From Rachicladosporium sp. CCFEE 5018 (taxonomy: Eukaryota > Ascomycota > Dothideomycetes > Cladosporiales > Cladosporiaceae), in the NCBI GenBank assembly GCA_002077045.2, contig KZ111141.1, positions 663,929-727,928 of the forward strand: DNA of 64,000 nucleotides. Reading direction: 5' to 3'. The notes under the pieces were generated by a model. The model saw nothing but the letters and a program-made list of their open reading frames with translations, did no database searches and had not been told where the DNA came from. This document shows positions 20,954 through 31,401 of this stretch, one piece after another. The translations under genes were made by a program, and so were the position numbers. Position 1 is the first letter of the stretch. Every line of letters starts with the position of its first letter.

Positions 20954-21715
20954 GGGCGCAGTGGGGGGAGGTCGGCGTGGAGCGTCGTGCTCACCCTGCT
21001 GTTGCTTGCTGTGCTCTACGGCGGAGCGGGTCGGCGCGGACAGCTGCGTTGTCTTGTCTGTATGTGGGTCAGACAATGGTGTATTGCTACACTATGCGCA
21101 TGTAGCCAGGTGCTGGTCGAGCAAGGTAGGTCGCCGGAGAGTGGAGCTTGTGCGCTGCAGCAATCGAGATGGCTATTGCACGGCCTCTACCAGTGAATGT
21201 AGTAACTTGTCGACGGTTGCGATGACGTCCCGACCACAATAATGGCCACACACAGTATTGTCCTTCGTAGAGTGAAGGTGGTGCTGACAACTCTCCTCTC
21301 CAATGCCCTGCTTTGCGGATGGCTGGGGCACAGGGAGCTGTGGGCGGGGACGGCAAGCTTTGGGCCTGATTGGGATTGCCAGAGGAATGAATTCGTCGTG
21401 TCGGGACAACGCCAAGTCACTTCTTGTCAGTATGGAAGATAGATTGTGAGCTTCGTGTGCGTTGCCGTCGCCGAAGTGTATACAATGCAATTGTCACAAT
21501 AGGAAGAAGCAAGACCGCCCGCTCTCCACCCTGTCGCTTCCTACACACTGCTGCAAGCGAGCGATCCAGGCACGACCAAGGGACCTCGACCCCGCAGTAG
21601 CACCAAAACCCACATGGCAATCCGGTCCGATCAGCTTGTAATCATTACTGTGCTATGTGCCTCAGGCCCAGCCGACCTATATACAATCATCCAGTCGTGA
21701 CATCTTCCTCTACGA
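20954..21715. other. Upstream region of PKA / 3' flank of SLC35F gene
   Basis: Both neighbours are on the minus strand. No gene, RNA or repeat is recognised in this 762-bp stretch. Confidence 0.5.
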
Positions 21716-22957
21716 TCAAACAACAGCCTCCGGTCTCTCAACTCTCCTCCTCGCCGTCCCCACCCCAGCAACCCCCCGCTCCTGATTCTCCCCCAACCAA
21801 GGCTTCTTACTCTCCCCCAAGATCCCCTTCTCACTAAAGTAATACACAAAGTGCCCCACGATAATCAGACAGAACGCAATAGGATACAAGTAATGAATGT
21901 GATACCCAAACACGCTCGTCCCAATGGCCACGCCCCAGAAATTCGCCGTCAACAACCCAATATTGAAGAACGCCGCGCTCGCCATGCGGAAAACAATAGG
22001 TGCAAGCGAGTAGAACAACGTAAGAATGAACGTGTACCCCACAAGATAGCCAGCTATCTTGGAGCTCCAGACCGCGGCTTGAAGCGCTTCGCGGTCGAAA
22101 ATCGCGGCCTGGATGCCAATGATGAACATCCCCCAGAAGCTCAGCTGGCCAAGAACCTCATAGAGAGGCCGCTTGGACGTGAGGAACTCCTCGAAGACGT
22201 TCGTGAAGCCATAGCAAGTCGCGCCGAGCAATGCAAAGAGGTCTCCTTTGACTGCGCTGAGCGCCGGCCCGCCGTTACTCCCCGTGATGTGGTCGCTGGC
22301 GATGAGGATCCCGAGGCCGCCGCAGCAGACTAGGATGCCGATGTATTGCGCGATGTGGTAGCGGACTTTGAGGAAGATGAGCGAGATCGCTACGACGACC
22401 GCGATGGCCCAGAAGTTTATTAGCTGCGCGGAGAGGATTGTCGTGTAGCGGTAAGCTAGCACGGTGAAGTAATTCCCTTGCACGTCGAAGAAAGCGAGGA
22501 TGAAGTACCGCCAGCCGTCTTTGAAGACCATTTTCGCCCAGCCCGTGGGGCCGTACTTGTAGATCGTCCAGCTGGTGTAGATTAGCGTGAGCAGAATGTA
22601 AGTGAAGAGCGTTTGGAAGGCTGGAATGTTGGTTCCGGCTATGCTAAGGAGTGTAGACAGCGTGTTCGTGCCGGTCACGGCGATTGCCAGGGCCTGCGAG
22701 AGCGCTAGGACGAAGTAGAATTGCTTCGTCTTCAGGAATGCGAAGCGGCCGGCTTTCGGCGCCTCGAGCTCGTCGGTATTGAGAGCTGCATTGTGGTTGG
22801 AGGGATTGGAGTCTAGCATTTCGACCGCGCCGTGCTGGTTCGCACTGCGGGCGGCTAGAGAAGATTCGCCCGAGGAGCCAGTGGGTGAGTCGGATGTGCC
22901 TTTTGGTCGCACGCTGTAGTGTTCGATTGGAGTGTTCGATGCGATGTGGTCGGCCAT
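21716..22957 (-). CDS. SLC35F-type (DUF914) transporter, second version, complete
   Basis: A single exon of 413 aa starting at the ATG at 22957. A hydrophilic N-terminus of about 75 residues is followed by about ten membrane spans, for example QFYFVLALSQALAIAV, YFTVLAYRYTTILSAQLIN, YIGILVCCGGLGILIAS and YLYPIAFCLIIVGHFVYYF, and a short basic tail. The pattern fits SLC35F1/F2/F6-like members of the drug/metabolite transporter superfamily, located in Golgi, vacuole or plasma membrane; the substrate is unknown in fungi. Two 10-span halves with GDLFALLGATCYGFTNV at the second-half start agree with the EamA-like fold. The first version at 1-1211 matches it throughout with scattered substitutions. 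Confidence 0.88.
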   Translation of the reverse strand: MADHIASNTPIEHYSVRPKGTSDSPTGSSGESSLAARSANQHGAVEMLDSNPSNHNAALNTDELEAPKAGRFAFLKTKQFYFVLALSQALAIAVTGTNTLSTLLSIAGTNIPAFQTLFTYILLTLIYTSWTIYKYGPTGWAKMVFKDGWRYFILAFFDVQGNYFTVLAYRYTTILSAQLINFWAIAVVVAISLIFLKVRYHIAQYIGILVCCGGLGILIASDHITGSNGGPALSAVKGDLFALLGATCYGFTNVFEEFLTSKRPLYEVLGQLSFWGMFIIGIQAAIFDREALQAAVWSSKIAGYLVGYTFILTLFYSLAPIVFRMASAAFFNIGLLTANFWGVAIGTSVFGYHIHYLYPIAFCLIIVGHFVYYFSEKGILGESKKPWLGENQERGVAGVGTARRRVERPEAVV

Positions 22958-23625
22958 GATTGCACTGTGCTCGAGAGTCGTAATGCGATCAGAATGGATG
23001 CCAATGCGATGCAGAACGATGCGATAAGATGTGCACAAACGTAGGATCTTTCCGCGTGTCTCGTGAGCGCAAGACCCCTAGAGTCGCTCACGGTTCTACC
23101 TAAGCAGAACGAGTATTAATGTTGCGGTGAATCGAAGAAGCGGAGAGTGGTGTGGCGCTCGCATACTTGAACTTTTTTGTTCTTGCCATGGTGGGGCGAG
23201 CTTTGGCTTTGATCGGCACTGCATGCGCTAGCAATCTGGTCCAGCCCATCGCGGTATTCGGTCCGGTGCTGTGTACTAACGCCTTGTCTCGGATGCCGTG
23301 TACTCTGTGATATAGACTGGATGATGGAAGCTGAACGCGGGTCAATAATACGTGAATGTCGAGAAGTTTGTGGCAATGCCGAAGGTATAGCATCGAATTT
23401 CTCGCTTGACCTAATACTTCCCGCGCATCTATCGACTTGGCCGTAACGACAAGCTCGACCGTGCTGAGTCGCTGAGAGGCGATTCGAGGGCAGATGAGCT
23501 CTTGATGACGGTCCTATCTCATTCAGCTAGGTCTCTAATCCACTCAAAGCTACCTTGCCACTGCGCAGGCCTCAGGCTTCACCACCGCTTCATCGAGGCA
23601 TGTCGCGGATCGCCTTCTGCGTGCC
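22958..23625. other. Intergenic, start of the diverged segment
   Basis: The part next to the transporter (to about 23199) matches 1212-1453; from there to the DUF7918 gene similarity to the first version drops sharply but short blocks remain alignable (for example ctatcgacttgg at 23430 and 1688). Confidence 0.5.
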
Positions 23626-24734
23626 TTAGTCCTCCTCATCATCACTGTCGCAGATATCGATTACCATCGACTCAGCGACCCTCGCCTTTTTGCGACCCGA
23701 GTTCTCGGAAGCGATCGTGACATCGTCATCTTCGGGCCCTGGAGTGCTTGCAGCGAGCGTCTCCGAGCGGGCACGCTTGTTCTGACGTTGGCCCTGCTTC
23801 TTGACCTGGACTGCTTTGGCCTCGCGCTCACGCATACGGCGCACGAGTTCGCGAGCTTCCTCGGGCGTCAGAGAGTCGGCTTCCTTTTCCTCTAGTGGTA
23901 CGGGACTTGGGGAGCGCTCAATGATGCCCTCTGCTAACAGACCGGCTGTCACAGTGTCAGCGTGGCTCGATGCGGCGAGAGCAAGAACAATTACCGTGCG
24001 TGCGGTACTTGAAGATGTACGTGGCGATAGGATCGACGCCATACGGGTACTCAGAAGTGACCCATATTCCGTTGTGTGGCTTCGCAACTCCCAGCCTAGG
24101 AAAGAGTCAGTAATGCTACTTACGACAATGCACTTTGCCGACTTACGCTGTGTGATGGGTCACCGCACGACCCTTTAGAGCCTTCTCCGGGATGTCTGTT
24201 TCACCCGCAGACTTGAAACCATTCGTACGGTCGCCTTGATTCGTCGAAACCGTGGTAGTGCATCTCTGGAGGCGAACCTTGATCTCGCCTATCTCGCTCA
24301 AAGTGCTCATCATCTCAGCTCTCGCGACAGCATCCGCTACATTCTTGATCAGTGATTTGCCGTGTGTTATTCGTGGTGTTTGACTCACTAGTCTTGTGTG
24401 CTGTGAAGATGAACGGCCTCACTGTGGAGATGCCCCCTGAAGTGCTGACAACGCCATCCATCGACATCGAAAATGGAGCGGCGGACAAAGACTGAATCGA
24501 GGCGCGCGCCACCGAGCCATCAATTGACAACTCGAATTTGAGTCTGTCTTCAGTGTATGGGAAGTTCATTTCAACGTCGAGATCGACAACAAAAGTGGCG
24601 TCAGGTACTATTTCGATGTATGCTGCTACCTTCCGGCCATCGTCGTCGCCAGGCGGTTCAGTCTCGTACTCTTGCAGAGCCTGTCCCGCAATTTTCACTA
24701 TGACTTGAGCACCAGAGAGGAACCCAGCGCGCAT
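23626..24734 (-). CDS. DUF7918 protein, tandem copy 1 (downstream member)
   Basis: Four exons on the minus strand: 24734-24389, 24336-24147, 24095-23995 and 23945-23626; introns of 52, 51 and 49 nt, phases 1, 2, 1; 318 aa. The DUF7918 core includes QVIVKIAGQALQEYET, FPYTEDRLKFELSIDG, DIPEKALKGRAV and, after splicing, YPYGVDPIATYIFKYRTH. The tail has GIIERSPSPVPLEEKE, a Lys/Arg-rich helix ending KRAR, and a final MVIDICDSDDEED. It is the same type as the 3' half of the remnant at 1882-2500. It shares orientation with, and lies 490 bp downstream of, the copy at 25224-26358. All splice joins keep frame, so the gene appears intact. The function of the family is not established. Confidence 0.8.
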
Positions 24735-25223
24735 CGTGAATGTTCCTGGGGAGATATCGCCACCGACTATCCAGCGAATGGTGAACTGAGCTGCTCAAGA
24801 CGGTTTGAACGAGAAATCGCTGGATTTATGCAAGACTCGATAGGGGCCGTGCCGGTTGTGACTGGTGAACGTGTGGGGTGGCATTTCAGAGCGAGTGAAG
24901 TCGGGTGAAGTCGATTCACGGAGCGGGGCATGCCGAAGTGAAGACTGGAAGGTGCGATGGAGTGATGTCGCGTGGGTGGGCGTGCCTTCCTGAAGTGAGG
25001 TGGTCAGTCCAGAATCGAGTGGGTCTTACAGACAGGTGCAGTGCTCACCCATGGCTGTAGCAATCGCAAAAAGTCTACATAGCGTCCACCACAAACGTTA
25101 CAACGTGCGCGAGATGACCCGTCTCCCGCGAGCATTTGCCTTGAGTCTCGTCTACTGCACGAGTGTCCACTCAGATCGGGTTAACAGTCAATGCTGCCAC
25201 ACAAGCGTCACAGACCTCAGATC
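24735..25223. other. Spacer between tandem DUF7918 genes
   Basis: 489 bp with no recognised gene. It has no counterpart in the first version, where the two genes are fused. Confidence 0.55.
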
Positions 25224-26358
25224 TCACGACGAATCCACAACCTCGACATCGTCATCCACCTTCACCTTCTTCCTGCAGCTCTGCGCGCTCGTGAACGATA
25301 CCTCAGCATCAGCGTCGGAGTCATCGGCTTCGCCGTCCGAGATATCGATGACCCGTGAGCGCTTCTCGCCCTTGACCTCCGGCTTCACATTGGACTGCGC
25401 TTGACGTGCTTTCAAGCGTATTGCAAGTTGTCGTGCCTCATCCACTGTCAGCGTGTCGACATCACGTTCTTCGAGTGGTGGTGGCGTAGGACTTCGCTCG
25501 ATCACACCGGTTATCTGAAGATCGCCTGCGCCGTCATCAGCTATGTTCACCAGGCAAAGTGAAAGGACGTACGATGCGATCTGTACAAGAAGCAGTAGGT
25601 TGCCACTGGGTCCTCTCCGTAGGGGTACTCAACAACTGTAGCAGGCCGACTCATCTTTGAAGTCGCCACGGGCACTGCGTCGCCCAAGCTGCACGGGATC
25701 AGTGGACTGCCATAGCGGCGGGAAACATAGCGACGCACCCAGCACGACACGACATCGAACGACCCTTGAGCGCTTTCTCTGAGACCTCCTTCGGGACGAG
25801 GTATTGGGAGGATGCGTTTGCCGAGACTACCGCTCTCGCTGGAGTGACAGGCTTCGGCTGTGGTTGTATAGGCGACTTTCGACAGCGGTGCACCGTAATC
25901 TTGATCTCGCCGAGAGAAGCAACAGCGTCCTTAATATTTGGGTTTGGAAGGGCGTCCGCTTTGTCAAGATTAGCAAGGCGTGAGAAGAGTCATGAAGAGG
26001 GCGACATACTCGTGTCGAGCGGCGCGAACTTGAAGTTCCTGCGGAACCCACCAGTAGTGATGTCGGCAAGGAATGTGCGGATGCCCTGATGAAGTCGCGT
26101 GTAGTCATAGAAGAAGCGACTGACGTACTCGCCATCCAGGTAGGTTCGGAATAGGATATCGTCGTCGCGGTATGGATAGGCGGTCATTGTTGCGTACTCA
26201 ACCCTGAAATCCGCATTGGGAGTCGCTTCGATATAGACAGTGCATGTGTTGCCTGCGTTCTGGCTGCCTTTGACTTCTGTATCTGCGGCGTACTCGCGAA
26301 GAGGTCGATCGTCAATGCTTACGCCGATACTTACACCAGGGAGGAAGTCGGCGATCAT
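25224..26358 (-). CDS. DUF7918 protein, tandem copy 2 (upstream member)
   Basis: Four exons on the minus strand: 26358-26010, 25958-25739, 25688-25573 and 25525-25224; introns of 51, 50 and 47 nt with phases 1, 2, 1; 328 aa. The start at 26358 (MIADFLPGVSIGVSIDDRPL) aligns exactly with the starts of the other two intact copies; the frame is open further upstream to a possible ATG at 26391. Core features are YPYRDDDILFRTYLDG, VSEKALKGRSM and YPYGEDPVATYCFLYRSH. The linker VIERSPTPPPLEERD is followed by KGEKRSRVIDISDGEADDS, so the hydrophobic-acidic motif lies internal to the C-terminus here, with a second one (VEVVDSS) at the very end. It is the parent type of exons 1-3 in the remnant at 1882-3234. 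Confidence 0.8.
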
Positions 26359-27102
26359 GGCGTCGACCTTACGACAGTAGAACCGTGACAAATAGGTGCT
26401 CTGAACGAGACAAGAGGCCGGAACGTGCTGTTAGCCAGATATACGACAGTAAGTGACAGTATGGGCATGGGAATCTTCGTGTCGAGAAGCTGCGCGGCAC
26501 AGCCCAGCTCGGCAGTGAATCTCAGGCAGCTTCAAGGTGAAGTCGCGATCCAGGGACGCGCTCCTGCCTGTGCCTCTTCAGACTGCCGCAACGTAAGCAG
26601 TGCTGCTATCAGCTGGACCCAAGCATGAAGCATCGTATTGTTACGTGCGTGAGAGACTCGGATTAGGGCTTGCATCTGGCTCGCACCCGCGATGTAGTCT
26701 AGAAGTCGCTGCGACGGCCATGTATGTAGGCTCACAGGAGACGTGTAAGAGCGCGATTGCTCCAGCCGCGTGATCCCGTGACCCGGCGCTTTCGAAGCGG
26801 TAGGTGCCGCGCCATGTTTGAGCTTGACCGACCAGGCCAGGCGTTGGTTGGATACTTAAAGCTCATGCCCCGCGATCTTGCTTCGGCTGTTTTCACGCGT
26901 CGCCTCGTACCAACGAAGCTCATCCGCGCACGTGTCACCATCGGCAGCAGCCCACTTTTACCTCTTTGCACGCGGCGCACCACTTTTAGTCCTTGCTTCC
27001 CCGTCGGCGCGCACTCCTGTGCGGCCGCCCTGCTGGGCCAGGCACGCATTTTGTATTGGCCTGAGGTTCATCACTCCGGCTAAAGTGACTTTTCCGTGCA
27101 TC
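26359..27102. other. Intergenic between DUF7918 and NC2-alpha (divergent pair)
   Basis: Probably a shared promoter region: the DUF7918 gene runs left and NC2-alpha runs right. From about 26485 on it again matches the first version (3350-3983). No gene is seen. Confidence 0.5.
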
Positions 27103-27882
27103 ATGGCATCAAATGGTCAATCCTCAGAATTCACGCGAAACGCCCCACGTTCACCAGATCTTTCATCGAGTACTGCACATCGACCGCAGTCACCTGACCT
27201 CTCTGGACTCGGAGCCCCTAGGTTCGAGGGGGGATATAATCCTCATCGAAGGAGTTTGTTGTCATCCTCATTCAGCAACGATAGCTTCGGCGCAGGCGCA
27301 AGAAGTCAACCCACCTCAGTACCACAACAATCATATCAACAACAACCGCAATTCAACATGCCACCACGGAGTCGGATGAAGTCGGAAGCCGATGTGCACA
27401 TGCAGGATGCGCAACCAGGCTACCCGATCCCACCATCAAATGGCTTCTCAATGGGCCCAGACGATGCATCCTCAGGTCCCTCCGACCCAACACACGGCGT
27501 CACCCTCAAGACCTCCTTCCCAGTCGCGCGGATAAAGCGTATTATGCAAGCCGACGAGGACATTGGCAAGGTCGCCCAAGTCACGCCCCACGCTGTTAGT
27601 CGCGCCCTGGAGCTGTTCATGATCAAGCTCATTACTGCATCTGCAGAACAGGCGCGTGGACCTGGTACGGCGTTAGGAACGAGCAAAGGGCCGCGGAGAG
27701 TTCTGGCGCAGCACATGAAGAGGGCGGTACAGCAGGACAAGACGTTCGACTTCTTGGAGGAGATCATTGGGAAAGTGCCAGATGCGCCGACGAAGGGCAA
27801 GAAGGAGGCTGGCAGTGATTCCGATGAGGTGAAGCCGAAGAAGCGAGGGAAGAAGAGGAAGGAGTCTGGCGAGGGCGTGTGA
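27103..27882 (+). CDS. NC2-alpha / DRAP1-like corepressor (Bur6), second version
   Basis: 259 aa, single exon, ATG at 27103. The histone fold (SFPVARIKRIMQADEDIGKV to EIIGKVPD) is identical in the inspected motifs to the first version at 3984-4763, and nearly all differences lie at synonymous positions or in linkers (for example TASGT against TALGT). Coordinates differ by a constant 23119, so there is no net indel. The role is as for the first version: TBP-directed repression together with Dr1/NC2-beta. If the two versions are alleles, the haploid genome has one such gene. Confidence 0.88.
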   Translation: MASNGQSSEFTRNAPRSPDLSSSTAHRPQSPDLSGLGAPRFEGGYNPHRRSLLSSSFSNDSFGAGARSQPTSVPQQSYQQQPQFNMPPRSRMKSEADVHMQDAQPGYPIPPSNGFSMGPDDASSGPSDPTHGVTLKTSFPVARIKRIMQADEDIGKVAQVTPHAVSRALELFMIKLITASAEQARGPGTALGTSKGPRRVLAQHMKRAVQQDKTFDFLEEIIGKVPDAPTKGKKEAGSDSDEVKPKKRGKKRKESGEGV

Positions 27883-28468
27883 AGCATCGCTGCGACATCA
27901 ATCGCCCTCCCTTGTACCATCGCAAGATCTTGCTTTGGCGCACAGGACGGGCGATCAACACAGCACACATAGACCTGCTTTTACAGCAGGCTGGGCCATC
28001 GTAAAAACAACAATCCGTGCGCGAAACGTGCGCGCGGTCACGAGTCCGCATAGCGCAGACGTGAGTCGTCGAGCTATACACCAATGACGAGTGAGCGAGG
28101 ACACCCGAACAGCTCGCCTTCAAGTGCCGACGATATCGAACAGCAAAAGCCTCTGGCAAAGCATTCACAATAAAGCCGGCATGTGGAGCAGACCGAGATG
28201 CTCTCAGCCCGAGCAGCTGCATACAACCGTGGAGGCTCTGGATTACAGCTGCAGCTTCCCCGCAGTAACACAAAATGACCGCACAGCACATAACGGACAT
28301 CTTTGTCTCCAGTACGCGGCACATCACATAGCCGCGGCAGTGCTCGAACAATGTCTCCATGATATTCATGGGCCTATCTTTCCTTTCTGTCTCAAACAAT
28401 ATCGCAAGTAGCATTTTCTCCACCTGTTCTTGCCTTCCAATTTCATTTGCTACTCTCAACACGCGACC
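27883..28468. other. Intergenic between NC2-alpha and aldehyde dehydrogenase, second version
   Basis: Matches 4764-5349 with scattered substitutions, including the CCTGCT/AGCAGG hairpin near 27974-27990. No gene is recognised. Confidence 0.45.
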
Positions 28469-28735
28469 ATGTCTAACTCAAAGCATTCCCTCGACTCGCT
28501 CAAGAATTCCTCCCTCCTCCGCAAACAAGGCCTCATCAATGGCAACTGGGTCTCCGCGTCTGCCTCCCCTTCGACGTTCGATGTCGTCAACCCCGCCACC
28601 CTCGACGTCCTCGCGACGCTCCCAGAAATGAACAGCGCGGACACCAAGTTGGCTGTGGATGCCGCTCACGGAGCCTTCAAGACCTGGAAGAAGACTACGG
28701 CTCGCAGCCGCGCGAGGATGCTGAGGAAGTGGAGC

Positions 28736-29595
28736 GATTTGATGTTGGCGAATCAGGAGGATCTGGCGTTGATTCTGACGCTGGAGAACGGGAAGACGTT
28801 GACGGAGGCTAAGGGAGAGGTGGTGTATGGTGCTAGCTTTTTGGAGTGGTTTGCTACGCAGGCGGAGATGACGCATGGAGAGACTGGTGGGTCCAGCAGA
28901 GTCGCGGGATGATGCGAGGGTTGAGATGCTGACGGGTGACCCAGTGCCATCTTCCAACCCGAACCAGAGGATCGTCACATTCAAGCAGCCGATAGGCGTA
29001 GCTGCCTGTCTCTGCCCTTGGAAGTACATACATCCTGTTTCTTTTTGATGTCAGCCTTCGATCATGTACTGACCCATGCGCACAGCTTCCCGATCGCCAT
29101 GATAACTCGTAAATGNNNNNNNNNNNNNNNNNNNNNNNNNNNNNNNNNNNNNNNNNNNNNNNNNNNNNNNNNNNNNNNNNNNNNNNNNNNNNNNNNNNNN
29201 NNNNNNNNNNNNNNNGATTTGATGTTGGCGAATCAGGAGGATCTGGCGTTGATTCTGACGCTGGAGAACGGGAAGACGTTGACGGAGGCTAAGGGAGAGG
29301 TGGTGTATGGTGCTAGCTTTTTGGAGTGGTTTGCTACGCAGGCGGAGATGACGCATGGAGAGACTGGTGGGTCCAGCAGAGTCGCGGGATGATGCGAGGG
29401 TTGAGATGCTGACGGGTGACCCAGTGCCATCTTCCAACCCGAACCAGAGGATCGTCACATTCAAGCAGCCGATAGGCGTAGCTGCCTGTCTCTGCCCTTG
29501 GAAGTACATACATCCTGTTTCTTTTTGATGTCAGCCTTCGATCATGTACTGACCCATGCGCACAGCTTCCCGATCGCCATGATAACTCGTAAATG
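28736..29595. repeat. 380-bp identical contig-end overlap flanking an N gap (artefact)
   Basis: 28736-29115 and 29216-29595 are identical on inspection and separated only by 100 N. The same 380 bases also form the end of the first contig (5617-5996). It is an unmerged assembly overlap and not a biological duplication. The shared block begins immediately after a base that differs between the two versions (t at 5616, c at 28735). Confidence 0.9.
29116..29215. other. Assembly gap (100 N), spurious
   Basis: 100 N inside exon 3 of the aldehyde dehydrogenase. Because the two sides overlap by 380 identical bases, the real gap length is probably negative. Confidence 0.93.
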
Positions 29596-30603
29596 CGGCG
29601 CAGCCCTCGCAGCAGGCTGCTCCACAGTCTGGAAGCCCGCAGGCGAAACACCCCTCTCAGCCCTGGCACTCGCAGTCCTCGCCCACGAAGCCGGCTTCCC
29701 ACCAGGGACCCTAAACGTCATTACCTCCCTCACCACTGTCGCTGAGGTAGGCGAGGAGCTCTGCAAGAACCCGAAAGTCCACAAACTCTCGTTCACCGGC
29801 TCCACCCGCGTCGGGAAGCTACTTATGCAGCAATGCTCCTCAACCCTCAAAAAGCTCTCCCTCGAGCTCGGCGGCAACAGCCCCTTCATCGTCTTCGACG
29901 ACGCCAAAATGTCCACCGCAGTCGAAGCAGCCATCATGGCCAAATTCCGCAACTCCGGCCCGCAAACCGCATGTTCGTGCAAAGCGGAATCTACGACGAG
30001 TTCGCGAAAGCCCTCACCGAGCGAATCAAGACCCTCAAAGTCGGCTCCGGCGTCGACGAAGGCGTCTTTATCGGCCCGCTGACGCACGATCGCGCTGTCG
30101 ATAAAGCCGTCTCCCATATCGAGGATGCGAAGAAACATGGCGCGCAGGTTGCGCTGGGCGGTGGGCCGAAGAAGGATGTCGGGAAGGGGTACTTTTTGGA
30201 GCCTACGGTGCTTACGGGTATGACTAAGGAGATGTTGATTACGAGGGAGGAGACGTTTGCGCCGGTTGTGGGATTGTATAAGTTTGAGACGGAGGAGGAG
30301 GTTATTGAAAGGGCGAATGATTGTGATGTTGGACTTGGGAGTTTTGTTGTTACGGAGAATATGGCGAGGGTATGGAGGGTTGCTGAGGGGCTGGAGGTTG
30401 GGTGAGTGATTTCGCGCGTGTGATGGAGAGGGCTTTGTACTGACAACCTGGACAGCATGGTGGGTGTGAATCTAGGCGCGCTGAGTGCGTGCGAGTCGCC
30501 GTTTGGTGGGGTCAAGGGCAGCGGGTTCGGCCGCGAGGGCGGTACCCAAGGCATAGACGAGTATCTCAGTGTAAAGGCTATGCTTATGAACGTGGCGAAT
30601 TGA

Positions 30604-31401
30604 GGGAGCGGCGACTATGATGCGACGGACTGGTGTAGTGCCACCGCAAGGCAGCATACGCCACGGCCTAAGGGTGGTTCTCCAATAGTTGTAACTGAAT
30701 AGACATCCATTCCGCCACACATTTACTCCTCGCACCGGAATGTGAACTCGTGCCTATCACATTGTAGTGCTGCACCATGTTGTTAAGGTGACGCTGGTGC
30801 CGCGTTGTATGGCCCTTTCCAGTGCAGTCCACATCGGGGGTGTCCTCATTTGTAGTCATTGTATTCCGCATCACTTCAATTCGCAGCACTGTCAAGCTTG
30901 TAGAAATCGACTTCTGACGTCGCGAACATGGTTGCGTGATGTTGCATTGATGAGCTTTCGCTCATCGCCAATAAGGATTCGGGTAATCCGCATGTGTGTT
31001 CCACTGATTGGCGGGCCTTTCAATCGCTCATGTCAGCCAAACATTTAAGGACACACGTGATATCTAGGTCCCTTTCCATACGACCACATCAATGTTGACT
31101 GATGGCGATGACCAGGTATCCTCAGCAACAGCAGTCGCCGACATACTCGCCGATTCGTGCCTGCGATGCTGGAGCATGACCAGGCCTCATTCGTGGTAGG
31201 CACGATGGGTCCAGCGAGAAATCTCGTTCATGTCCTCAACTCAGGATGCGCACAGTCCCTTGTGTCGAGAAGTATGCTTCATATATCACCAGTTTGCTCA
31301 TTTCCATCACTCATCGCTATCACTTATACTCGATCGTTAAACCCAAGTATACCATTCACCACTGGCCGCGGCAGAGAATCTGAGCCTCTGTACTGCCCAG
31401 C
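30604..31401. other. Intergenic, about 800 bp
   Basis: 3' flank of the aldehyde dehydrogenase and promoter of the next gene. No coding, RNA or repeat signal is recognised. Confidence 0.5.

Larger units (their letters stand above)
21747..29115. repeat. Second version of the locus also present at 1-5996
   Basis: 21747-23199 matches 1-1453 and 26485-29115 matches 3350-5996, in both cases with scattered substitutions. Offsets are constant across the matched genes (21746 for the transporter and 23119 from NC2-alpha to the gap). The middle (23200-26484 against 1454-3349) is much more diverged and differs in gene content and length by about 1.4 kb. Confidence 0.85.
28469..30603 (+). pseudogene. Succinate-semialdehyde dehydrogenase-like ALDH, interrupted by gap artefact and a frame-breaking deletion at the catalytic Cys
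   Basis: Exons: 28469-28886, 28945-29023, 29086-29115 (into the gap), resuming after the duplicated overlap at 29596-30401, then 30456-30603. Introns are 58, 62 and 54 nt. The NAD(P)-binding and catalytic-Glu regions are present: PWNFPIAMITRKCGAALAAG, SFTGSTRVGK and SLELGGNSPFIVFDDA. The C-terminus is complete, with EETFAPVVGLYKF and SPFGGVKGSGFGREGG. At about 29960, where the family reads NSGQTCVCANR, the sequence goes from NSG straight to ANR in another frame. A net 13 nt is missing and with it the nucleophilic cysteine. As printed, the enzyme is dead. A consensus error in a collapsed contig is possible. Removing the second copy of the 380-bp overlap restores continuity across the N run. 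Confidence 0.65.
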
